Of a stretch of DNA of 64,000 bases, positions 10,131-20,868 are shown piece after piece. A model generated the notes under the pieces. It saw nothing but the letters and a program-made list of their open reading frames with translations, made no database searches and was not told where the DNA came from. A program made the translations under genes and the position numbers. The first letter of the stretch is position 1. Each line of letters starts with the position of its first letter. Source of the stretch: Verticillium longisporum (Eukaryota; Ascomycota; Sordariomycetes; Glomerellales; Plectosphaerellaceae); NCBI GenBank assembly GCA_019188255.1, contig JAETXT010000006.1, positions 124,001 to 188,000 of the forward strand, read 5' to 3'.

Positions 10131-13100
10131 TTAGGATACCTTTTACTTATTAAGCTTTATAAAGGATCGTCTTTATTTTCTATAAAGGAATAATATTATA
10201 ATTAAAGCTTCTATATTTAGTAAAGTCCTAAATTAATATAGCTTCCCTATTTAAGAGGATTTATTCTAATATATTCTATTCTTTTAATTAAAAGTATTTA
10301 TAGAAGTTTATAATATCCTATAATCTCTATATTATAAGCCTCGATTATAGTTTAATATCTAAGAACTTTAATATAGTTAAGCCTTTAAAAGGGCCTTTAT
10401 CTATGATATACTATTTTAATAGGATAATAGCTAGCTTCTTAACCTTCTAGAAAAGGTTATTCTTAAATATATTATTATTAAATAGTTTATTATTAATTAA
10501 GTTTACTTTATCGGCCTTCCTTTTATATATAATATAGACTTTCCTAATATTCCTTAAAGGCTCTGTAATCGAAGAAGCTTTCTAAGTTTATCGTTCCTTA
10601 TCTTTTAGAATATAAAATATATTAGCTTAATTAGTATCTTATTATATCTTCTATTTAATTAAAATAATATATATTAAATTAAAGAATACTCTTTCTAATA
10701 ATTCTTTAAATATATTATAATAAATATAGGCTACTCCCTAATTACTAATCTAGGTAATAGCTTTCCTAATTAAAGGAATAATAGGGGTAATTTCTAAAGA
10801 AAAAGTTTTATTAATAATATTAATTATTTAGGCCCCTAAAAGCATCCCTAGAATAGAGTCCCTTTTATTTATATTAATAGATTCATAAAAGGGTATTTAA
10901 TTAAACGAATTATCTAGTTCCTAATTATTCGGATATAATTCTCGAGTATCTCCTTAATATCTCCCTTTAATAGTAACTAGAGTATTACTATTACTTAAAT
11001 ACTTTTAATCGTCGCTTTCGCTTTTATTATTATTTTAATTAATTAATAATATCTATATCCTTTTAAACGAGAAGTCTAAGTAGATATCCTTTAAAGTTTC
11101 CTTCTTAAAGGGTCTAATATAGCTAATTAGGACTATAATCCTCGAACCTCCGAATATAAAGTTAATATATACTTAGTTCTCGATATAATTAAACGTTATT
11201 CGTATTTAAGTAAAGAATAGCCCCTTTAATAGTATATTAAGTATATAGTCCTTAGCTATTATAATTTAGAGGATAATAAGCTATTAGTATTTATCGATTT
11301 ATAGGTTTTTAAATATATAATTAATTACCCCTTTTAGTTCCTTTAATATAATAGATTATATTTTAATATTTAATTTATAGATCTTATAAAAGAGGTTAAA
11401 GATATTTATAATATTTTCGGAAACGATATTAAACTATACCCTTAAATCGATTACTATAAAGATATATATTTTAAGTATTCTAAATAAGTCTATCCTAATT
11501 AAGCTAATAAATAGAGTCTATTATTATATAATAATAGTTAAAAATATATTAAAATCCCTAAGTTCCTAGACTATAAGTTCCTTCTTTTATATTATAAGGG
11601 GCCCGAAGCTAAAGGTAATACTTATATTAGCTTAATTAAGCTTTATAGATAGTCCTATTATAAAGTTAACCCTTCTCCTCTTTAAGGGCTATATATTATT
11701 ATAGAATAAGTAAGGGTCTTTAAAGTATATTATTAAGAGCTATCTATATTCTAAATCTATCCTTAAGATATATTCCTATTTAATCTTCTAAAGCTTAGGG
11801 TCTATAGTAATAAAGTAATTATAAAGGACTTTATATTCTTATTATTAGAATTATTTAATAAGCTTTTCTCGAATAGCTATTATTAATTTTTATATCCTCT
11901 TAATATTATTTAGTAAAAGGCCTTTATAGCTATTAATCGTATCTATTATTCTAATCTCTTTATATATTCATTCTAGGGTTAGAAGAAAGTCGATTTCCTA
12001 AAAGCGGACCTCTTTATTATATCTAATTAATATAGGGAAAACTCTCCTTTAGGTTTTATTAGTTATATTTTAGTATATCCTATTCCTAAAGTTAAGAAGT
12101 CCTCTAAGGTATTAGCTTATAAGGTTAACCTAGCTATAGATTAAGTTTCTAGCTTAGGGGTTTTATAGTATATTCCTCGTCTTCTAATAGATATTAGAGA
12201 ATAGGAATAGAGTAGTTAGGTTAAGGGTCTATCCTTTAAGCTCTTTTTATACTTAGGAGGCTAAGGGCTAGCCTATTATAATTATTTATTTAAAGATATT
12301 ATATTAATTAAAGTAATCTTAGTTCTAGCTCTCGATTATAAATTATAGTAGTATTAATTCCTAATTATCTCCCCTATTAATATAGTAATATAGTATTATA
12401 AATTTAAATAGCTAAACCTCGAAATCGGCTCTTTATAGTATATAGTCCTTTAAATAGTAGAGACCTCTATAGTAAATATAAAATCTATATATTAAGGGAG
12501 GGGGGTATAGGTCTCTATATTAATATTAATTTATAAATCGATTATCCTCCTCTAAGTAAAGGTATTATTATTACTATTAGCCTAATTAAGAGGCCTATAG
12601 CTATTAATAGCTATTATATTATCGTTATATTTATTAATAACTACTTTATTAATACCCGCTTTATTAATATAAGCTTTATCTTTATAACTTTAAACCTATA
12701 ATATAGGCTACTCTATTAAACTAATTAAGGATTCTTAAGAGAATTATAATAGGAGGGTCTAGCTTAATTATTAAGTTTATAATCTAGAGTACTAATAGAT
12801 AAGCGATTAGCCTATTTCCTCTATTAACCTTTATAATTATTAAATTCTCCTTTAAAGTAATCCTTAAGAATTCTTAAATAGCTATTAAAGTCCTTAAACG
12901 AGATTCTTATATTCCTATTTTATATTCTATAATTAAAGCTTAGAATTAGATTATTAAATTATTAAGCTTAGAATCCTTTATTTATATCCTCTATATAAAG
13001 GTTATTAATAGGGGTTTTATAAACTTCTTAATATTATTATTATCTTAATTAGAATAATCTAATCTTATTTTAAATTTCTAAATATCTCTTTTCTCTTTTT

Positions 13101-14304
13101 CTAAATATTTAATTATATCCTAGAATTCATTAAATATTAATCAATTAAAGAGGTTTCTAATTTTAATATTATAATTATTAGCGATTCTTATAAATATTTT
13201 AACTTTAATTATCCTATAATTAATATTAATTAGTTTATTATTAAATAAGGGGTTAAGCTTCTATTTCCTTATTATAATTATAAGTTTTAATATTAATTAA
13301 TAGGCTTTATTAAATTCTTTTAAATCCTTAAATAATTACTCGTAATTATATAGTACTTTAATCTAAATAATAGAATTCTTATTATTATTAGAAAACTAAT
13401 TTTATTTCTTCTTAATATATTATATAATCTTAATAAATATTATTCCCTTAGCCTATATTATTTTTATAAATAGCTTAATAAAATATCTATTATCTTTATT
13501 AATATAAATAGTAATATTTATAACCTTCTCTTTCTCTTTAAGGCTAGCTAGGCGATAGGTATCCTTATAATTAATTAGGAACTCCTAGAGGTTATCCCCT
13601 ATAAACCTAAGAGCGCTACTCGATCTTAGTATTAATATTATTACCGATCCCTTATTATTTATTACTTTCTTAAGGATATTCTCGAGGATTAGCTTAAATT
13701 AATTAAAGGAAAGGCTTTAAATTAAAACGTTCTATACCCCTAAGGCGGATAGGTAATTAATTATATTCTTATAAGTTACTATTCTAGGCTAAGGAGGTTA
13801 AATATTCTTATAAACTATTAGGAAAATAGGTTTTAGAGGTTAATCGTTATTAAGAAATAATCCGATTTTATTATTATCGTTATTATTAAAGTAGAGAAGG
13901 TTAGAAATACGTAAGGATTTACTATTATTATAAGAATACTCTTTATAAATAATAAAAGCCCCTTTTTATAAATAGACTTAGGTATTAATTATAATAAATA
14001 TAGATTTATTCCCTTAATTAGTTATTATAAGGGCCCTAAAGCTAGGTTATTTACTTTTACTTTCTTTAATTATCGATTATAGTTAATCGTTTATTATTAT
14101 TTCTTATTATTTATAGTTTTATATATATTAATCTTTATTAAGGAAGAAAAAAGGGGGTTATAGAGGAGGGAAGTTAAGGTTTTCCTTTAAGGAAATCGAA
14201 TTATTTTATATAAAATCTAATATAGCCTCCCTTATATTAATATTATATAATCTATTATAATATCTTAATATTATAATTAGAGGAATATAATTATTATAAA
14301 TTCT

Positions 14305-14484
14305 ATATATTATATATATAGTTAATTAATTATATATATTATTTATATATAAAGCTTATCTATTATTTATATTATTTATATTATATATATAGCTAATTAG
14401 CTATATATATTATTTATATATAAGGCTTATTTACTATTTATATTATTTATATTATATATATAGCTAATTAGCTATATATATTAT
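14305..14484. repeat. 71-bp tandem repeat with palindromic core, about 2.5 copies
   Basis: The AGYTAATTA core recurs at 14320, 14391 and 14462, a period of exactly 71 bp. Each unit has the self-complementary centre TATATAGCTAATTAGCTATATA, so units could form cruciforms. Confidence 0.75.
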
Positions 14485-16664
14485 TCGTAAATCTTATATA
14501 TTTATAAAGTTATAATATTAGTTTAATAATTAGTAACTATTAGATTAAGTAAAATAAGATAACTTCCTTTCTTCCTTTAATTAATAGAACTTAAAGCTAA
14601 AGCTTACTATATTATTAGATTCTACCTATTTAATAATAAATAGAAGTTTTCTAGGCTTCCTTATACCCTTCTAGATTAACAACCTTATCTATTACCCTAA
14701 TTAGTCTAGTATTATTATCTAATTATACTTATTAGCGTATCTATTCTATTCTATAACCCTATTTACTTCTCTTATAATAGTATTTATCTAATAGTCTAGC
14801 TACTATTCTCTATTTAAGTCTTTTAATAAGTCCTTTATATTAAGACTAAATCTAAACTCGTTTAAGGGGTCTAATTAGGCTAATAGACTATATTAATAGT
14901 ATATAAGAGAGATAATCCGCCTTAGAGTATTAATTAAAGTAGGGCTAGTAAAGACCTTATCTAATTAGGGTAATAAAGTAGTTATTCTAGGAAAAGATAG
15001 GTCCTTAAACGTATAATATAGGATTAATAATATAGGTACCTTAGAAGTCTATATAATAAGTCTAGCTGATATCCATTTCCCTAATTAGCTACCCCTAATT
15101 ACTTTATTATTAAGCTATACCTTTCTATTCTACCCGGTTTTAATATATATTTATTAAACTATTTAATGTTATCCTTTTATAAGTTCTTAGCTTAGGCTAT
15201 AATAAAGAAATCGAAAGCTACTTTTAATTAATAGGTTAAAGTAATATAAGTATAATAAGCTCTCTAAGCAATATATTCCTATTCTAAGCTTACTATCCCT
15301 AGAGTTACTAGCTCTAAGCGATTACTTTAGCCTTTCTATTAAATTATAAGATCTTTAATTTTAACTTTAATAATATAATTATCAAAGATACCTTTAGAAC
15401 CTATATTAAGGATAGAAGTAGGCTTTACTTAGAAGCTAGTATTTTCGAGCTCTATTTATTCCTTCTATATAAATATAGGCTCTCTAAAGTTAAAAGTATC
15501 ATTAATTTATATCCTAATTAATCTAAAGCTCTCTCTAGCTCTAATTAAAAGTAAATATAGATCGTAGCCTATTAGAATAGTATTTAAGTACTCTCTATAA
15601 TAGTATTAAAAGGTTATAAACTAATAGAGACTTAATTCTATAATATTATAGAGTAGCTTTATAATATAGTAGACGATTCTATTAGGGTATCTATATTATA
15701 GCCCCTTAGGAATATATAGGAGAATATTATATAATAGATCTTTAGCGCTCTAAGTATAAGCTTAATTAATATTATAGAATATTAATTAATAATTATATTA
15801 TTATAATATTAAAGTAATTATTAGGATTAATCGTTAATTATAGTATATAATCGTAAATGATTATATTAATAGAATTATCTTCTCCTAGTTATTATATCCT
15901 TAAACTATTAATCTTAACTTCTTATATAGGGCTTAAGGGAGGCCTTTTACCTCTCTTATAAGCTAATATCTAAAGATCTTAATACTAGGAAATACGGATC
16001 TCCTAATTAGTACGATTATTCTAGCTATTAGGAGTAAATCGATTTCCTCTTAATCGGACTATTTAAATAGCTTCCTAGGGGTCGTTATTCTACTTTTATT
16101 ATATAGTTTAATAGCTAGATTATAATTCTATTACTCCCTTTTAATAATAAATTAGTATTCGATCTATAAAGTCCTAATTATATTATTCTTATAATCTATA
16201 AAAGCTATTTATAGTAGATTTATAGTATTTATTAACTTCTTAAATCTTTTATATTATTATAATAGAATTAGCTCTAAGTATTTAAATAGCTCTAAGGTCT
16301 TTAGAGTTTATATTATTATTATCTCCCTAACCTCCTAATCTAATAATCTATTATATAGCTTAATATATATTCCTCTAAACTCTATTAAGCTATTAACTAT
16401 ATAGACTATAATTATTATATTAGAAACCGATATAACTTTATAGGGATTAGTCTATTTCTCCTATTCTTAGAATATAAGAACGTTACTTCCTAGCTCTAAT
16501 AATCTTAATAGCAATTATTTAATATCTAGTCTATTATAAATACTGAGAACGTTATTAACCTTCCGCTTAGCGATTATTCGCTAAAGCTCTATTATTACTT
16601 TATTAATTATTTTAATATACTATATCTAATTTATAATAAATACTATATTAATAGTAATTCTAAG

Positions 16665-17474
16665 TATTACTCTAAATATAAATAATATAATTATTAATCT
16701 ATTAGGCTTAATAATATCGTTTATTACCTTTACTATTCCCTAAAATAGTAATTCTAGGCTTATATTATAAGACTTTACCTTTAAGGTCTTATATATTCTA
16801 TAAATCGGCTTATAATAGCTCTTAATCTTATTAATTAATTAATAGGCCTTTATTAGGATCTAATAGTAGATTATACTTAGGAGGCGTACCTTTACTTTAA
16901 ATTCTATAGAAGTAAAGTTTATTCTAGTATTAATAGTTATAATATCTAGAGGCTTAAGATAGGTACTTAATTAATATTTCTTAAAGGCTTCTTATATTAT
17001 ATAAGCTATAAAATTAGGAATAAAAGTTATAGATTAGAATCCTATATTTATATCGATTATATAAAGAATAAGCTTTCTATTTAAATATATAATATTAATT
17101 AAAATCTTATAATTAAAGTTAATATTTCATTTTAAAGTAAGTTTAAAGTATTATAGAGATTTCCCTTTAATCTAATAATAATAATAGAAACGGTTTATTA
17201 GCTCTAGAATATTCTAATTTATATTATAATCTATTCTTTAGAATAAATTCTATAGCTTCTATATAAATAACTAATTAAACTATTTATAAATATATTAAAG
17301 CCTTACTTCTATTAGAAATACTATTCTATTATTCTCTATCCTTATTATATATATAATCCTAGAGCTAGTATAAGTCTTTATATCTAGGAAGAATTATAAA
17401 TAGCCCTATTTATAGAAAATAAGTATATATTCCTAGATCTCCTTAATATACTTTACTAGCTTATTATATATATT
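16665..17474 (+). repeat. 810-bp direct repeat, copy 2
   Basis: Counterpart of 6218-7027, same orientation and same length. This copy retains somewhat more G and C (for example a GGCGTACC segment near 16884). It is followed immediately by the LTR-like segment at 17476. Confidence 0.8.
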
Positions 17475-17475
17475 T

Positions 17476-17627
17476 ATTAAACTAATATTAGAGGATTACC
17501 TAAGTCGGTAATTACTATATAGGATTTACTAATATAATAATTACTAGAGCTAGGATTTATAGCTCTTAGGAGTATGCAATTTATAACTTATATAATTAGT
17601 AAATTAGATAGGTATATCTAATTTATA
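17476..17627 (+). repeat. 152-bp LTR-like repeat, truncated by the pogo insertion
   Basis: Inverted relative to 9593-9744. Its right end is the TA target of the DNA transposon, so the transposon inserted in or beside it. Confidence 0.5.
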
Positions 17628-17670
17628 ACGTACATGTACAGTGAGTGGGCCAGTACAGTGAGTGGACCAC
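17628..17670 (+). repeat. Left terminal inverted repeat with two internal 17-bp direct units
   Basis: After ACGTACATGT come two near-identical units beginning ACAGTGAGTGG (17638 and 17655, 17-bp period). This suggests paired transposase-binding sites within each terminus. Confidence 0.9.
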
Positions 17671-17726
17671 TTTCGCGTCATTCTCCAAACTTCAACATTC
17701 CACCTTACTTTTCTCTACAACCAGTC

Positions 17727-19363
17727 ATGGAAACACCTTCTCAAGACAGTCAGCTATTCCTTGCCCGTCAAGCAATGGAAAAAGATCCAGGGTTAAGCGC
17801 CCGACGTGCTGCAGCCATCTACAATGTCAGCCGAACGACTCTCGTTCGCCGCCAGAACGGCACCCCATCCCGAAGCGAAATCACATCCAAATTAAAGAAA
17901 TTAACAATGCTAGAAGAGCAAACGATTGTCGAATACATACTAGACCTAGATTCCCGATCATACCCCCTCGGTTGGATAGTGTTGGAGATATGGCGAATGT
18001 CCTGCTGGCGGCGCGCGACGCGCCACCCGTCGGACCGCGATGGGCTTCAAGATTCGTCAAACGACAACCTGCGCTCCGGACGCGTATCTTTCGAAAGTAC
18101 GACTATAAGAGGGCCCAATGCGAAGATCACGACGCGATAAACGCGTGGTTTACGCTCGTACGTAACATGGTCGCGAAGTACGGCGTGACGGACGAAGACA
18201 CCTATAACTTCGATGAGACCGGTTTCCAAATGGGCGTTATCGCTAATGGAATGGTTGTTACAAACTCTGAAAGACGTTCTAACGTTAAGATGAGACAGCC
18301 GGGTAATCGGGAATGGGTTACAGTGATCCAGGGCGTTGGCGCGACCGGATTCTGTGTCCCGCCATACATCGTTGTTGCGGGTAAATTTCACCTCTCGTCA
18401 TGGTACGAAGAAGACGCGTTTCCTCGCGACTGGAAGGTCGCAACCTCTCCAAACGGCTGGACTACGAATGATATTGGTCTCGATTGGATTCGGCACTTCG
18501 ACCAACATACAAGGTCGCGTACTTCGGGCGCATTTCGCATTCTCATCCTAGACGGCCACGAAAGCCACCACTCCGCCAAATTCGAGCTTTACTGTAAGGA
18601 GAATAAGATCATTACACTTTGTATGCCTCCTCATTCGTCCCATCTACTCCAACCTCTCGATGTCGGCTGTTTTGGACCGCTGAAGAAAGCGTACGGTCGG
18701 CAAATTGAGATGAAGATGAAGGCAGGTACAAACCATATCTCCAAGGAGGACTTCTTCCCAGCTTTTTTACGGCATTCCAGAATTCTATGACAGAAAAAAA
18801 CATCCAGGGAGGTTTTCAAGGGGCTGGACTTACCCCCATGACCCAGAAGCAGTCCTTTCAAGGCTGGATGTGAAATTAAAGACACCAACGCCGCCAGGAA
18901 CGTCTTCTGGACTCCCTAAGCCATGGGTGTGTAAGACTCCTACAAACCCGATTGAAGCCACTTCACAGTCCGAATTCATTAAGAATCGAATCTCCCGACA
19001 CCAGGGAAGCTCACCAACATCAATGCTTCAGGCTATCGACCAATACACGAAGGGTACACACAAGATAATGCACCAGTTCGTCCTAATGGACGCAAGGCTC
19101 AAGATACTTGAAAGCGAGAATGCTACCCTTAGCCGACGTCGGAGAGCTAAAAAGTACGTCTCAGGGAAGGAGGGAGTATGACTCTAGGTGATGGACAAGA
19201 CCAGATTGCCCAGAAGGAGGTAGATGTTCAGATGAGGGAGGAAACGAGGCAGAATCCGGGTCGCGCGACTCGGGCTATACCGAAGAAACGGACCTGTGGC
19301 ACCTGTGGAAATACTGGCCATAACGCGAGAACTTGTCAGATGACTATATTATCTTCTGAATAA
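17727..19363 (+). CDS. pogo/Fot1-like transposase, frame broken at four homopolymers
   Basis: The start is the ATG at 17727 (METPSQDSQ). An N-terminal helix-turn-helix reads L-S-A-R-R-A-A-A-I-Y-N-V-S-R-T-T-L, followed by a CENP-B/Tc5-type helix-turn-helix (WASRFVKR). The DDE_1 domain carries NFDETGF, ILDGHESHHS and QPLDVGCFGPLKKAY, supplying the three acidic residues. A C-terminal knuckle CGTCGNTGHNARTC closes the protein. The frame shifts by one at C5 (17963-17967), T6 (18763-18768), C5 (18833-18837) and A5 (19149-19153). Each is consistent with one missing base. The span plus four bases is divisible by three and would give 546 residues, normal for the family. Confidence 0.85.
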
Positions 19364-19442
19364 GGTAATGGGGCGTGATTTCAATTGATTTCCTATGTTT
19401 TTGTTTAGTTCTGGGTTGGAATGTTTGTCGGGTCGAGGTGAG

Positions 19443-19485
19443 GTGGTCCACTCACTGTACTGGCCCACTCACTGTGCATGTACGT
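19443..19485 (-). repeat. Right terminal inverted repeat
   Basis: The reverse complement equals the left repeat except for one base (C for T at the tenth position). It is followed by TA at 19486-19487. Confidence 0.9.
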
Positions 19486-19499
19486 TATCTAGATATATT

Positions 19500-19700
19500 T
19501 AATATATTTATCTTTAATAAATAGAATCTATTTTTTATTATTATAAATAGTAGGGGTAATAGGCCCTATTAAATCTAAATATAAGTTCTCTAAATATATA
19601 TAATCTTTATATTTATTAAGGGATATTTTATTTATTATATTAATAAATTTACCCCTTTTATAGGCTTTATAATTTTCTATTTTATATATAGCTATAGTAT
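19500..19700 (-). pseudogene. RIP-degraded Ty1/copia integrase fragment
   Basis: One minus-strand frame reads L-D-L-I-G-P-I-T-P-T, the conserved block around the first catalytic Asp of copia integrases, followed by a TAG where Trp is expected and then I-L-F-I-K-D-K-Y. The CA/TG depletion is the same as in the block left of the pogo element. Confidence 0.55.
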
Positions 19701-20868
19701 TTATAATTTATAGGAGCTAATATAGCTAATTAAGCTATAGGGCACTTAGCTACCTTAGGCAATTACCTATTAATATCTCTATAACTCTCTTCTACTACTA
19801 GCTCGCTAATATCTCTACGACTCTCTTCCCCCTTAACTCTCTATCTTTGCAATTTCGCTAATAGTATATAGCTACCTTAAGGCTATGCGTAATGCGCGCG
19901 CGCGGCCTACCTTTAGATATCTCTACTTCACCTTACCCCCCTAACCTATGCCTTACGACAACTTAGGAGGGAAGGAAGCCGACGAGGACGTTACGTCTTA
20001 TATACGTAGGCATTTGATATGAATAGAATAGAATAGAAGGGCCTGCCCTATGGCCGTGCCTTAAGGCCGCTTATGGCCTGGCCTGAGGCCCAACTGCCTT
20101 GGGCACGTGGCCTGACTTGTAGGCCCGTGCCTACTAGGATCTATATAAGCCTATATAGCCTACCTACCTAGATAGAGCAATTCATCTATCTTACACCTAT
20201 AGAAAAGCCTTATAGCTTCTATTATGTGTTCCTAGCGTAACGCCTGCCTGGTCCCTAAGACCCGACTCTATTACTAGCTGCACTAGAGCCATAGCTATTT
20301 CTATGCATAATATAATCTTTTTCTAAGATTATATTGTATTTAGTATATAAGGTCTATGCACTTGAATTTATATATGCTAAGCTAGTCCTTTACCCCCCCC
20401 CCTTTTCTCCGAATTGGTCGGGTTGAACTTTAATCACCCCCCTATGAGCTGCACCCCGTAGAACTCTGCGGTCGAACTTTTAACTTCGAGAGTATATGGG
20501 ATTGTTGCCGGGATGGAAATCCTCGTCATAGCCCAAAAAAAAGACTTTCTGTGGAACCCACTGGTATGCGATGAGGTCCCAACCAAGTGGTACGGCACAG
20601 TGATTAAGGTTGGATCCGAGAGTGTTGGCATCTTGTCCAACCATTAACTTTGCCAGCGACTAGACACGAGGAGCGCTAGACAGATGCTCAAGAATTCAGC
20701 ATAAAGCTTGTGAAATCAGAGTCACATTTGACTGGGATGAATGGAGTAGTCGCCAGTTTCTTATAAAGTCTTGCTTTCGTTGCGGGTTCCCCTCTGGACT
20801 TGGCCTTGATCTTGGCATCCATTCGTTCCAACCTCCTACAATCTTTTTGAATTCCGCTCGTTCGACAA
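19701..20868. other. Non-coding transition zone, possible LTR or repeat debris
   Basis: AT-rich RIP sequence fades out near 19750. The rest is of mixed composition, with GGCC-rich stretches (20040-20120), a TATATAAG-like site near 20141 and a C10 run at 20393-20402. This could be a solo LTR or the far promoter of the next gene. No credible ORF was found. Confidence 0.4.
20309..20335. other. Perfect 11-bp hairpin
   Basis: AATATAATCTT, a 5-nt loop, then AAGATTATATT. Function unknown; it may be part of a decayed element. Confidence 0.5.

Larger units (their letters stand above)
6217..17627. repeat. RIP-saturated AT-rich repeat block, no functional genes
   Basis: About 11.4 kb of AT-rich DNA in which CA and TG dinucleotides are almost absent by eye while CC, CG, CT and AG persist. 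This is the pattern expected when CpA is converted to TpA on both strands by repeat-induced point mutation. Stops are dense in all frames and no open frame of useful length exists. It includes an 810-bp direct repeat, a 152-bp inverted pair, a decayed gypsy reverse transcriptase and a 71-bp tandem repeat. Both edges are sharp and coincide with un-mutated transposon ends. Confidence 0.9.
17628..19485 (+). mobile_element. pogo/Fot1-type (Tc1-mariner superfamily) DNA transposon
   Basis: The 1858-bp element is bounded by 43-bp terminal inverted repeats with one mismatch and flanked by TA on both sides (17626-17627 and 19486-19487), the normal target duplication for this superfamily. It encodes one DDE transposase. 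CA/TG content is normal although it sits between RIP-mutated sequences, so it arrived after the flanks were mutated, or escaped RIP. All four frame breaks in its gene are in homopolymers, so it may be a complete element. Confidence 0.92.

Noticed and set aside
6217..17627. Possible centromere, AT-rich isochore with genes, or CRISPR-like array
   Set aside because: No open frames or spacer-repeat arrays; CA/TG depletion and transposon fossils explain it as RIP debris. Too short to argue for a centromere.
19178..19363. Separate small CCHC zinc-knuckle protein
   Set aside because: It is the C-terminus of the pogo transposase displaced by an A-run frameshift, not an independent gene.
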